DNA from: Siphonodentalium dalli
Taxonomy: Eukaryota > Mollusca > Scaphopoda > Gadilida > Siphonodentaliidae
Reading direction: 5' to 3'
NCBI GenBank assembly: GCA_032622095.1
Contig: CP136065.1
Coordinates: 245,335,474-245,399,473 of the forward strand
DNA: 64,000 nt
In this document: piece after piece, positions 26,401 through 41,400 of the stretch
Position numbering within the stretch: position 1 is the first letter of the stretch
How the letters are laid out: each line of letters begins with the position of its first letter
Notes under the pieces: generated by a model
The model's input: only the letters and a program-made list of their open reading frames with translations
Told to the model about the DNA's origin: nothing
Databases searched by the model: none
Made by a program: the position numbers and the translations under genes

Positions 26401-29400
26401 AGAGGAATGACAATCTTCCGGATTCCACTGATGCTTAGAAACAATATGCATGGCAGACGCCCCAAGAGGAATGACAATCTTCCGGATTCCACTGATGCTT
26501 AGAAACAATATGCTTGGCAGACGCCCCAAGAGGAATGACAATCTTCCGGATTCCACTGATGCTTAGAAACATTATGCTTGGCAGACGCCCCAAGAGGAAT
26601 GACAATCTTCCGGATTCCACTGATGCTTAGAAACAATATGCTTGGCAGACGCCCCAAGAGGAATGACAATCTTCCGGATTCCACTGATGCTTAGAAACAA
26701 TATGCTTGGCAGATGCCCTAAGAGTAACTGATGCTTAGAAATAATATGCTTGGCAGACGCCCCAAGAGGAATGACAATCTTCCGGATTCCACTGATGCTT
26801 AGAAACAATATGCTTGGCAGACGCCCCAAGAGGAATGACAATCTTCCGGATTCCACTGATGCTTAGAAACAATATGCTTGGCAGACGCCCCAAGAGGAAT
26901 GACAATCTTCCGGATTCCACTGATGCTTAGAAACAATATGCATGGCAAACGCCCCAAGAGGAATGACAATCTTCCGGATTCCACTGATGCTTAGAAACAA
27001 TATGCTTGGCAGACGCCCCAAGAGGAATGACAATCTTCCGGATTCCACTGATGCTTAGAAACAATATGCTTGGCAGACGCCCCAAGAGGAATGACAATCT
27101 TCCGGATTCCACTGATGCTTAGAAACAATATGCTTGGCAGATGCCCTAAGAGTAACTGATGCTTAGAAATAATATGCTTGGCAGACGCCCCAAGAGGAAT
27201 GACAATCTTCCGGATTCCACTGATGCTTAGAAACAATATGCTTGGCAAACGCCCCAAGAGGAATGACAATCTTCCGGATTCCACTGATGCTTAGAAACAA
27301 TATGCTTGGCAGACGCCCCAAGAGGAATGACAATCTTCCAGATTCCACTGATGCTTAGAAACAATATGCATGGCAGATGCCCTAAGAGTAATGACAATCT
27401 TCTGGATTCCACTGATGCTTAGAAATAATATGCTTGGCAGACGCCCCAAGAGGAATGACAATCTTCTGGATTCCACTGATGCTTAGAAACAATATGCATG
27501 GCAAACGCCCCAAGAGGAATGACAATCTTCCGGATTCCACTGATGCTTAGAAACAATATGCTTGGCAGACGCCCCAAGAGGAATGACAATCTTCCAGATT
27601 CCACTGATGCTTAGAAACAATATGCATGGCAGATGCCCTAAGAGTAATGACAATCTTCTGGATTCCACTGATGCTTAGAAACAATATGCATGGCAGATGC
27701 CCTAAGAGTAATGACAATCTTCTGGATTCCACTGATGCTTAGAAATAATATGCTTGGCAGACGCCCCAAGAGGAATGACAATCTTCTGGATTCCACTGAT
27801 GCTTAGAAACAATATGCATGGCAGATGCCCTAAGAGTAATGACAATCTTCTGGATTCCACTGATGCTTAGAAACAATATGCATGGCAGATGCCCTAAGAG
27901 TAATGACAATCTTCTGGATTCCACTGATGCTTAGAAATAATATGCTTGGCAGACGCCCCAAGAGGAATGACAATCTTCTGGATTCCACTGATGCTTAGAA
28001 ACAATATGCATGGCAGATGCCCTAAGAGTAATGACAATCTTCTGGATTCCACTGATGCTTAGAAATAATATGCTTGGCAGACGCCCCAAGAGGAATGACA
28101 ATCTTCTGGATTCCACTGATGCTTAGAAACAATATGCATGGCAAACGCCCCAAGAGGAATGACAATCTTCCGGATTCCACTGATGCTTAGAAACAATATG
28201 CTTGGCAGACGCCCCAAGAGGAATGACAATCTTCCGGATTCCACTGATGCTTAGAAACAATATGCATGGCAAACACCCCAAGAGTAATGACAATCTTCCG
28301 GATTCCACTGATGCTTAGAAACAATATGCTTGGCAGACGCCCCAAGAGGAATGACAATCTTCCGGATTCCACTGATGCTTAGTAATTTTATGTGTAGCCA
28401 TTTGTTTTTTTTAACCCTTCCATGACTAACGCACGTTCTCTCCTATTTTATTTGATATATCTCTCCAGTGTTTTTTAACTTCTAGTGGAATACTTGCTGT
28501 TTAGCTCACTGTCACCTATCGTGACTTTAATTTCAACTGACCGTATGCATTTCATTTGTTAAATAAAACATAATATATTTTTAATCCAGTGGTTTGTAAT
28601 GGTTAAGGAAGCATATGGTGTGTTCCGGTCTCTCACGTGGCTTGAATCCATTGGGGACCATAATGGAAATAAATGGTCTTAGGACTGTTTTCTTATGCTA
28701 TCCCCGATGGTTTTTGGTCACCTGTTAGTGCCGGACAACTCCTTTACAGTCTCATACCCTGTATAAACACCATACTCATGCTGGGCATTGATCAACTGCC
28801 GAAGTGGTAATGTAACATATGGTACATCACATCCTTCCGCAGGTGACCTATGTCCAGTAATAAATAAAATAATTTGATATTCTACATCTTTACAATTTCT
28901 GTTAATCTGTTACTTGTTGTATATCACATATATATCATGTATTCCTGTTTATTTTTATCAATACATGTAGGTTGTCCTACACCAATATGTGTCTTAAAGA
29001 CCATTAAAACGTATCTTATCTTATCTTAACTCTATTGTAAGAATTGCAGGCACTCGGATCCCTTTCAAATTCATAATGCTGCATGATTGATTGACTCCCC
29101 ATAGGGAGCCTCACATATATAAGAGAATACAATGGCCTTGACCTTGTAAGCCAGTGCATTCGCTTATATATGTGAGGCATCATACAAACAGTGCACTAAT
29201 AGATGCCAGCTTCATTTCACACACTGGTGAGGTAGACATTGATTGTTTTATGCAACCTGCCCATGGTGAAACCATTAGCAATTATTAACCCTTTGAGTGC
29301 CAGGTCCGATTTTTGTATCAACCCATATACCCTGTGCCAATGCATTATCTTATATATGCGAGTCGACCATAGGTCGCCTCGCATATATAAGAGAATGCAT

Positions 29401-32400
29401 TGGCCTAACAATTTTTTTTTTTTTTTTTTTTTTTTACAATTTTAATAATTTATTGTTATATTCTTTAACAGACTTATTTTGTAGGTTTAGGGCCGATGAG
29501 ATCGGCCCCTGGCACTCAAAGGGTTAAGAGAATTCATTGGTCATTGTTTAATATACAAAATATTATAGGGATCAAACGATGTTGTATATGAACAATTATG
29601 AATAAGGCACTGACAAATTAAAATAATTAGATTTCATCTTGTCTTCCGTGTTTTTTGTCAACCCATTTTACAACATGCCGAAAATAGACTTTATGCCCGA
29701 TTTTCATTTCCATCGCATATATTGAGATTTACTTTACCAACTGTGAGTGAATGATTTGGTTGTATGTTGATATCATGGTTGGGTCAAACCACAAAATCAA
29801 TGAATAATATATCCCCATGAAGTAAAAGGATTTTCTAGTACATGTATTTTATGGATAAAATTGCAGCAGACATAGAATGACTAATTTGTGTCAGGCACCT
29901 GACTTTAGTGTGCCTGTCATTTGCAGAATGAGGTCCCCAGAGGGTTCGTTTAGTGATGCTATCCCGCACAGTTGGCTAGCATCACCATATTCACCCTCTG
30001 GGGACCTCATTCTGCATGGTCTCATCTGCTCTGGGAGACATAGACTCAGATTGAAGTTCCCAAATGGTGATATTGTGATGTACACCCATTGGGAACCTCA
30101 GTTATGCAATGTGTCGTCTGCCAATTTGGGGATATAGAGAAACTAAACCAAAAAAAAAATAGAATCTATGTGAAGAAGTTTCTATAAAAAATTGATAATA
30201 ACGAACTTTCGAGAGAAGATGAGGCCTAAGCAGAATTATGTCCCCAGAGGGTGAATTTAATGATGCTATCCCACTATGCGGGATAGCGTCACTAAATTCA
30301 CCCACTGGGGACCTCATTCTGCAAATTACAGGCACACTAAACTCAGACTTTGTCAGGTACTTGTGAACACAACAGTATGATAAATTATATTTTTGATAAA
30401 ACAAAGGTTTTACTAAAAACAAGGGTCCAAATGAGGGAGAGGGGTCAACAGTTAAAAGTACTCAATCAGATCAGATGGTCCCCATTCCATCAAGACACAA
30501 CAAAAAAATATGGCCGTATTATTAGCAAAGTATCACAAAATTTGACCGTATTACCACTTGATTTTAGAGTTATCCATCTTCATCCGCAAATTTGTCCGAG
30601 ACCCTCCATTTGACGTGTTTCTGGGCCACATATTATTACACATCTCGAGAAATAACAAACTTAAAAAATTTATATCTGATATTGAATGGGTGGGTTCCTC
30701 GACTCAAATCAAATATTTTTTACCCCCGAAGCCAAAGAAATAGTAATTTAGGATTGAGTACCTTTAAAGTGGAAACAATCGGATTGAGTACCTTTAACCC
30801 TTTCAGTGCCAGGTCCGATTTTTGTATCAACCCATATACCCTGTGCCAATACATTCTCTTATATATGCGAGTCGATCATAGGTCGCCTCGCATATATAAG
30901 AGAATGCATTGGCCTAACAATTTTTCATCATTTGTTATTATTTTTTACAATTTTTTTACAATTTTAATAATTTTTTCTTATATTCTTTAACAGACTTATT
31001 TTGTAGGTTTAGTGCCAGGGAATCTTACGTTTTTCATGGGCATCAAAATTATTACTATGAATACTTGGTGATAGTTTTGAGTTATAACATGCCCCTAAGG
31101 TTTTATCCAGTTTGTTTTTAAATTCGCTATAGCATGCTTAAGCATACCCAAAAAAAAAAAATTAGGAACAATTTTACAGACCGTAAATTAGGGCCGATGA
31201 GATCGGCCCCTGGCACTGAAAGGGTTAAAGTGGAAACAACAGATGTCGGCAATATACTCACAATCTCTGTCCTGGGAGCTTTCAATCTCCAGTCGATTTA
31301 GAATTCCCTGCACGAATTCTGGTGTCTGTAAGAAATTCCCTTCCTTCATTCTCAAATCACTGATATCAAAATCAGTGGTAGTTGGTGTGACCGTTACCTG
31401 AAAATAAAAAAAAAGATAGGGTTCAAACTTTGCTTATTTCACGACCAAATAATTTAACCCTTTCTATTCTAAATACTCATTGACGAGTAGTTATCCCATA
31501 TGAAATGTTCAGATAATAAGCTTAACAAAAACTAGGACATCTTCACTTTTATTATCGGTCATCTGCTCATATTTTCTGAACATTAACCCTTTACCCAACA
31601 GAACGGCCCTGTGCCAATGCATTCTCTTATATATGCGAGTCGACCATAGGTCGCCTCGCATATATAAGAGAATGCATTGGCTTAACACATTAAAAATTAT
31701 AAAATTGTTAAAGAATGTAAGAAAAAATGTTAAAAAAAGATTTTTTTAGGCCAATGCATTCTCTTATATATGCGAGGCGACCTATGGTCGACTCGCATAT
31801 ATAAGAGAATGCATTGGCACAGGGCATAACTGTAACTATCACAATGTGGTCAAGGAGCCGATTCCAATGATACCCATATTTGTATGGTTCTATTGAGACA
31901 GACCGAAGATATTTTAGGCTGTTGAAGCTTTATTTGGCCGGTTTGTTGGGTAAAGGGTTAATAGACCATTCCAATGTATACTTGTATAACTGAATGGGAG
32001 AATCCGTTTTGTACACAAAGGATTAAATAAAGGCCTGTGGTGGTCAGGAGCGTTAAATTATACGTAGTAATTCTTTTATTATATAGAGAGTAATCAATTG
32101 GTTCCGAGAATTACGTTAAATAATTCACGAGAGGCGACAGACGTAGTTTTAAAGTCTACGTCCGACTCCCAAGAAAATGAAGAAATCAGGACAATAACAA
32201 GTATTTGAAATTAACACACAAATGTCATGGAACTATATATAGACTGTTTATTTTGTATTCTCTTAAGTAACATACGATGTTAAGAGATGCCACAAGAAGT
32301 TTGCGATGTCGGCAACATTTTATTTGAAGTTCAGGAAGTCGGAACGATGGTTTTATGTTCTACAACTTGTGTTATGTTACGTTGTATACCAAGGAGGACA

Positions 32401-35400
32401 AATGTAACAATTTGGAATATCCTTTAGTTCTTCTAAATTATCATTATTATGATCCCCGTTACCCAAATTAGCCAAATTGTGCATAACCTGTGTTATGCAA
32501 CTTGTGCAGACATTTCCTGGGAACGTTCCCGGTTCCCGGTTTTGAAGGAGTAAAAATTCCTGGCTCCTGTTTTCCATTCATTCCGATGGGTAAATTACCC
32601 CGGGCAAAAGTGAATGGAATGATTTTTGGTGATCGGAGTACAATAATGCCCTAAATAATCAACTCCTTAACCACAGCAGAATTATGAGAGCTTTCCAATG
32701 AATGGCAACAAGCCATATTTCCGACTAAATCCTGAAAAATTACCCATAATTCTGCTGTGGTTAAGGAGTTGATTATTTAGGGCATGTCAAACAGATGAAG
32801 ACTTAAGTAACTGAGCAAAAATATCCGATATTCACAATGAAAATAACGATATTTTTTACCTTTATTCGACAAGCAAATTACATAATTTGTGACCCGCCAT
32901 ATCAAATCCAGTCGTAAGTCGGGATTTTTTTACCCTGTGCCAATGCATTCTCTTATATATGCAAGTCGACCATAGGTCGCCTCGCATATATAAGAGAATG
33001 CATTGGCCTAACAATTTTTTACAATTTTAATAATTTGTTCTTGTATTCTTTAACAATTTTATTATTTCACCCATACAGAGCCCCAGACAAACATGAGCAG
33101 ACGACACTCTTCTATATGCTTCTATATATGTGTGGGGGCTCCCTGCAGGGTAATGGATGTTTTTTATTTTATGTCCTAAAAATTGTAAGAAACATTTATT
33201 TTTTTTTAAATGATAAAAAATTGTAAGGCCAATGCATTCTCTTATATATGCGAGGCGACCTATGGGCGACTCGCATATATAAGAGAATGCATTGGCACAG
33301 GGTAAAAAAATCCCGACTTATGACTGGATTTAATATGGCGGATCACATTTTAGAACAACCTTCACACTAAGTATCTAAAACTTTGGATAAACAATTTTAA
33401 CTGTCATCCAATTGAATTATATGTTTGAGAATTATATATTAAGAATTATGACAAATCACACAAACTAAAATTCATTTGATCCATTACTTAAATATTTTCC
33501 ATGTGCATTCTCAGTTGGCAACCGATCTTCACACGGAAAGTGATGTCACATAACAATACGCTCGAAGTTACACCACCTCGGCAGTAGGTGTAGCAAGCGT
33601 AGACCCACGTATTTATGTCCGGTCATTCTGTTCCTTGCCCATTGTAATTTCATTACCCATTGTAGCCGAGTGCAATGATTGGAATCGCCCCAAGAAACAT
33701 TTTATCCCCCAAGTAGAATCCTATATGTAATCACACAAAACACATGTTTACCCCACCCCCACCCCCCAGTAGAATCCTATATGTAATCACACAAAACACA
33801 TGTTTACCCCACCCCCACCCCCAAGTAGAATCCTATATGTAATCACACAAAACACATGTTTACCCCACCCCCACCCCCCAAGTAGAATCCTATATGTAAT
33901 CACACAAAACACATGTTTACCCCACCCCCACCCCCCAAGTAGAATCCTATATGTAATCACACAAAACACATGTTTACCCCACCCCCACCCCCCAGTAGAA
34001 TCCTATATGTAATAACACAAAACACATGTTTACCCCACCCCCACCCCCCAGTAGAATCCTATATGTAATCACACAAAACACATGTTTACCCCACCCCCAC
34101 CCCCCAGTAGAATCCTATATGTAATCACACAAAACACATGTTTACCCCACCCCCACCCCCCAAGTAGAATCCTATATGTAATCACACAAAACACATGTTT
34201 ACCCCACCCCCACCCCCCAAGTAGAATCCTATATGTAATCACACAAAACACATGTTTACCCCACCCCCACCCCCCAGTAGAATCATATATGTAATAACAC
34301 AAAACACATGTTTACCCCACCCCCACCCCCCAGTAGAATCCTATATGTAATCACACAAAACACATGTTTACCCCACCCCCACCCCCAAGTAGAATCCTAT
34401 ATGTAATCACACAAAACACATGTTTACCCCACCCCCACCCCCCAAGTAGAATCCTATATGTAATCACACAAAACACATGTTTACCCCACCCCCACCCCCC
34501 AGTAGAATCCTATATGTAATCACACAAAACACATGTTTACCCCACCCCCACCCCCAAGTAGAATCCTATATGTAATCACACAAAACACATGTTTACCCCA
34601 CCCCCACCCCCCAAGTAGAATCCTATATGTAATCACACAAAACACATGTTTACCCCACCCCCACCCCCCAAGTAGAATCCTATATGTAATCACACAAAAC
34701 ACATGTTTACCCCACCCCCACCCCCCAGTAGAATCCTATATGTAATAACACAAAACACATGTTTACCCCACCCCCACCCCCCAGTAGAATCCTATATGTA
34801 ATCACACAAAACACATGTTTACCCCACCCCCACCCCCCAGTAGAATCCTATATGTAATCACACAAAACACATGTTTACCCCACCCCCACCCCCCAAGTAG
34901 AATCCTATATGTAATCACACAAAACACATGTTTACCCCACCCCCACCCCCCAAGTAGAATCCTATATGTAATCACACAAAACACATGTTTACCCCACCCC
35001 CACCCCCCAGTAGAATCATATATGTAATAACACAAAACACATGTTTACCCCACCCCCACCCCCCAGTAGAATCCTATATGTAATCACACAAAACACATGT
35101 TTACCCCACCCCCACCCCCAAGTAGAATCCTATATGTAATCACACAAAACACATGTTTACCCCACCCCCACCCCCCAAGTAGAATCCTATATGTAATCAC
35201 ACAAAACACATGTTTACCCCACCCCCACCCCCCAAGTAGAATCCTATATGTAATCACACAAAACACATGTTTACCCCACCCCCACCCCCCAGTAGAATCC
35301 TATATGTAATAACACAAAACACATGTTTACCCCACCCCCACCCCCCAGTAGAATCCTATATGTAATCACACAAAACACATGTTTACCCCACCCCCACCCC

Positions 35401-38400
35401 CCAGTAGAATCCTATATGTAATCACACAAAACACATGTTTACCCCACCCCCACCCCCCAAGTAGAATCCTATATGTAATCACACAAAACACATGTTTACC
35501 CCACCCCCACCCCCCAAGTAGAATCCTATATGTAATCACACAAAACACATGTTTACCCCACCCCCACCCCCCAGTAGAATCATATATGTAATAACACAAA
35601 ACACATGTTTACCCCACCCCCACCCCCCAGTAGAATCCTATATGTAATCACACAAAACACATGTTTACCCCACCCCCACCCCCAAGTAGAATCCTATATG
35701 TAATCACACAAAACACATGTTTACCCCACCCCCACCCCCCAAGTAGAATCCTATATGTAATCACACAAAACACATGTTTACCCCACCCCCACCCCCCAGT
35801 AGAATCCTATATGTAATCACACAAAACACATGTTTACCCCACCCCCACCCCCAAGTAGAATCCTATATGTAATCACACAAAACACATGTTTACCCCACCC
35901 CCACCCCCCAAGTAGAATCCTATATGTAATCACACAAAACACATGTTTACCCCACCCCCACCCCCCAAGTAGAATCCTATATGTAATCACACAAAACACA
36001 TGTTTACCCCACCCCCACCCCCCAGTAGAATCCTATATGTAATAACACAAAACACATGTTTACCCCACCCCCACCCCCCAGTAGAATCCTATATGTAATC
36101 ACACAAAACACATGTTTACCCCACCCCCACCCCCCAGTAGAATCCTATATGTAATCACACAAAACACATGTTTACCCCACCCCCACCCCCCAAGTAGAAT
36201 CCTATATGTAATCACACAAAACACATGTTTACCCCACCCCCACCCCCCAAGTAGAATCCTATATGTAATCACACAAAACACATGTTTACCCCACCCCCAC
36301 CCCCCAGTAGAATCATATATGTAATAACACAAAACACATGTTTACCCCACCCCCACCCCCCAGTAGAATCCTATATGTAATCACACAAAACACATGTTTA
36401 CCCCACCCCCACCCCCAAGTAGAATCCTATATGTAATCACACAAAACACATGTTTACCCCACCCCCACCCCCCAAGTAGAATCCTATATGTAATCACACA
36501 AAACACATGTTTACCCCACCCCCACCCCCAGTAGAATCCTATATGTAATAACACAAAACACATGTTTACCCCACCCCCACCCCCCAGTAGAATCCTATAT
36601 GTAATCACACAAAACACATGTTTACCCCACCCCCACCCCCCAAGTAGAATCCTATATGTAATCACACAAAACACATGTTTACCCCACCCCCACCCCCAAG
36701 TAGAATCCTATATGTAATCACACAAAACACATGTTTACCCCACCCCCACCCCCCAAGTAGAATCCTATATGTAATCACACAAAACACATGTTTACCCCAC
36801 CCCCACCCCCCAAGTAGAATCCTATATGTAATCACACAAAACACATGTTTACCCCACCCCCACCCCCCAAGTAGAATCCTATATGTAATCACACAAAACA
36901 CATGTTTACCCCACCCCCACCCCCAAGTAGAATCCTATATGTAATCACACAAAACACATGTTTACCCCACCCCCACCCCCCAAGTAGAATCCTATATGTA
37001 ATCACACAAAACACATGTTTACCCCACCCCCACCCCCCAAGTAGAATCCTATATGTAATCACACAAAACACATGTTTACCCCACCCCCACCCCCCAGTAG
37101 AATCCTATATGTAATAACACAAAACACATGTTTACCCCACCCCCACCCCCCAGTAGAATCCTATATGTAATCACACAAAACACATGTTTACCCCACCCCC
37201 ACCCCCCAAGTAGAATCCTATATGTAATCACACAAAACACATGTTTACCCCACCCCCACCCCCCAAGTAGAATCCTATATGTAATCACACAAAACACATG
37301 TTTACCCCACCCCCACCCCCCAGTAGAATCCTATATGTAATAACACAAAACACATGTTTACCCCACCCCCACCCCCCAGTAGAATCCTATATGTAATCAC
37401 ACAAAACACATGTTTACCCCACCCCCACCCCCCAAGTAGAATCCTATATGTAATCACACAAAACACATGTTTACCCCACCCCCACCCCCAAGTAGAATCC
37501 TATATGTAATCACACAAAACACATGTTTACCCCACCCCCACCCCCCAAGTAGAATCCTATATGTAATCACACAAAACACATGTTTACCCCACCCCCCAGT
37601 AGAATCCTATATGTAATCACACAAAACACATGTTTACCCCACCCCCACCCCCCAGTAGAATCCTATATGTAATCACACAAAACACATGTTTACCCCACCC
37701 CCACCCCCCAGTAGAATCCTATATGTAATCACACAAAACACATGTTTACCCCACCCCCACCCCCCAGTAAAATCCTATATGTAATCACACAAAACACATG
37801 TTTACCCCACCCCCCACCCCCCAGTAGAATCCTATATGTAATCACACAAAACACATGTTTACCCCACCCCCACCCCCAGTAGAATCCTATATGTAATCAC
37901 ACAAAACACATGTTTACCCCACCCCCACCCCCCAGTAGAATCCTATATGTAATAACACAAAACACATGTTTACCCCACCCCCACCCCCCAGTAGAATCCT
38001 ATATGTAATAACACAAAACACATGTTTACCCCACCCCCACCCCCCAAGTAGAATCCTATATGTAATCACACAAAACACATGTTTACCCCACCCCCACCCC
38101 CCAAGTAGAATCCTATATGTAATCACACAAAACACATGTTTACCCCACCCCCACCCCCCAAGTAGAATCCTATATGTAATCACACAAAACACATGTTTAC
38201 CCCCACCCCCACCCCCAAGTATAATCCTATATGTAATCACACAAAACACATGTTTACCCCACCCCCACCCCCCAGTAGAATCCTATATGTAATCACACAA
38301 AACACATGTTTACCCCACCCCCACCCCCCAGTAGAATCCTATATGTAATCACACAAAACACATGTTTACCCCACCCCCACCCCCCAGTAGAATCCTATAT

Positions 38401-41400
38401 GTAATCACACAAAACACATGTTTACCCCACCCCCACCCCCCCAGTAGAATCCTATATGTAATCACACAAAACACATGTTTACCCCACCCCCACCCCCCAG
38501 TAGAAAACTGTGAGATGGTAATAGTTGTCTCCGGATTTGCTACAATTAATATTGTAATATTTTGTCTATCTACAGGAGTCGCTGGTTTATGTCACTTAAC
38601 CCTTTCAATAAATTTTAAAAATGATCAAGTAAATATGGGTTGATACAAAAATCGGACTTGGCACTGAAAGGGTTAAATGTGGTTATATATATAAATTTTA
38701 ATACATGACATTTGATTAACCTATTATTACTAGAGTTAATTGATCTTGTCATTGCGTCACATATCGTTGAAGTGTTTGATCCAGCAATCTGACTTGATGT
38801 GATACTAAAACCAAAAGGGGCGTGTCCTTAAAAATGTCTGTAAAAATTTAAATAAAAAAATCAAGGTTATAAACGAGCATGCCACTTTAACAAGTGCATT
38901 GTTATTGATATAATGCTTCTAAAGGCGATCACTATTTTGAATTGAATATGTCCTAACTTCTAACATCCATAAATCAATAAATGCCTGAACTGATTCCTAA
39001 AATTCCAAAGCCAATCATTAACCAAAATATTCATGCACAACACTGGGTGGTGAAAGACTGTATTACTGGAAAAAACACACCGCCAATTCCAAACACAGGA
39101 TTTACTTATAATAAACCAGATTTTTTTCAAAACCTCTATATGTATCGACAGATCAAATGTTGAACAACCCAAATCAATCACATATTTATATCGAGTCTGA
39201 GCCACTCCTTTCATATAGTGAAGATATTCATGAGGTGATTTTGCAGTAGACAAAATGGGCATGCTCTCTGCTTAACCCTTTACCCAACAAAATGGCCAAA
39301 AACGCCCAAATAAAGCTTCAACAGCCTAAAATATCTTCGGTCTGTCTCAATAACACCATACAAATATGGATATCATTGACCACATTGTGATGGTTACAGT
39401 TATGCCCTGTGCCAATGCATTCTCTTATATATGCGAGTCGACCATAGGTCGCCTCGCATATATAAGAGAATGCATTGGCCTAAAAAAAATCTTTTTTTTA
39501 CAATTTTGTCTTACATTCTTTAACAATTTTATAATTTTTTCTTACATTTTTTAATAATTTTTATAATATTTTTCTACATTCTTTGACAATTTTAATATGT
39601 TAAGCCAATGCATTCTCTTATATATGCGAGGCGACCTATGGTCGACTCGCATATATAAGAAAATGCATTGGCACAGGGCCGTTCTGTTGGGTAAAGGGTT
39701 AACCATAGCCAATCAATGATCAGAATATTCGCTGCGTGATCTCCAGCAAGTCAATGAGGCTAATGGGGTCGTTGGTGTAATGTTTTATACATAAATGCAC
39801 ACCAGTCTCGCGTAGTGTCACATGACAGGGTCGATCATTGTCGTATGCACACGTGTTGATAGTTTTTGTAGGTTCATTTTCTTCCGTTCATTGATCAAAC
39901 AACCATGCAGTTCTTTCTGTCCCTGTTTAATACTAAAAAGAACAATATACGACCGATGATCAATTCTATTGCAGTTTCGTAATTGTGATAAAACAATTAT
40001 TCACGGTAACATTTCAATCTTGTGCCAACTGAGACTGGTGTGCATTTATGTATACATAAATGCACATGGTGTGCATTTATGTATAAAACGTTACGACACT
40101 GACCCCATTAGCATCAATGAGCTCATATTAAATGCAAAAATCATTGCTTAAATATTGGAATTGAGTGGAGATTTGGATTCAAATTTAGTACTGTGTGAAA
40201 TAAAATATAAGTCAGGTAGTTACGATAACGATTCCCAGATTTAGTTCCGTGAATGAATTCTCGTTGTCATGTATCTTCATGAAGACTTCCACTTTGTAAC
40301 TGTCGTACAAGGAACCGGGAGGTAGAGTCAATTCAAAGATTTCCTGGTCAAACAGCATCCTAAATTTAGTCTGACGATCATTCTTCTTTTTAGCTGTAAT
40401 TGAAAAACATAACACATACATTAAATATAGGTTACCTCTTCCACACCACATTAACAACAACAAAATAATATTTAATAATTTTTATTTCAAACATTTCACC
40501 AATAAATGTGGGCTGCAGGGTGTGCATATGGATTCAAATTTGAAATCCAAGATGACTGCTGACAGCCATGTTTTATAATGAATTTTGGCAATAATCAATG
40601 GCTCCAATCTAGAGGTCACCCCGAAGATCCATATGAAGTTTGGTGACAATGGGATGAGGGATGTGGCCTGTAGGGTGTGCCAAAGAATTTAGTCAGGCAA
40701 AGAGTAAAATCCAAGATGGCCACTGGCAGCCATGTTTTTTTTTTAAATTTGGAAATAATCGATGGCTCCAATCTAGAAGTCACCCCGAAGATCCATATGA
40801 TGTTTGGTAACAATTGGAGGATGTGGCCTGTACTGTGTGCCAAAGGATTTAGTCATGCAAAGAGTAAAATTCAAGATGGCTGCCGGTGGCCATATTTTTC
40901 ATCAATAATAAGCCATGTTTTATAATGAATTTTGGCAATAATCAATGACTCCAATCTAGAGGTCACCCCGAAGATCCATATGAAGTTTGGTGACAATGGG
41001 ATGAGGGATGTGGCCTGTAGGGTGTGCCAAAGAATTTAGTCAGGCAAAGAGTAAAATCCAAGATGGCCACTGGCAGCCATGTTTTTTTAAAAAATTTGGA
41101 AATAATCGATGGCTCCAATCTAGAAGTCACCCCGAAGATCCATATGATGTTTGGTAACAATTGGAGGATGTGGCCTGTACTGTGTGCCAAAGGATTTAGT
41201 CATGCAAAGAGTAAAATTCAAGATGGCTGCCGGTGGCCATGTTTTTCATCAATAATCGCTAAAATTTGATAGCTCCCATCTAGAGGTGATCCTAAACATG
41301 TCTGTAAATTTTCAAAACATTTATCCAATAAATGCGGGCTACAGGGTGTGTAGATGAATTCAAATTTGAAATCCAGAATGGCTGCTGGCAGCCATGTTTT

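Noticed and set aside
26435-28372. Series of near-identical 61-codon frames
   Set aside because: Each spans about three 64-bp units and stops because the unit is not a multiple of three; not genes.
28970-29032. LINE or SINE 3' tail
   Set aside because: A TATCT-type tail alone is too little; no reverse transcriptase frame or tRNA-like head nearby.
33787-38292. Proline-rich and glycine-rich frames of 60-110 codons
   Set aside because: Products of the 56-57-bp array. They break whenever a C run changes length and are open on both strands.
33703-38504. CRISPR-like array
   Set aside because: No unique spacers; the whole unit is repeated, and the context is an animal intron.
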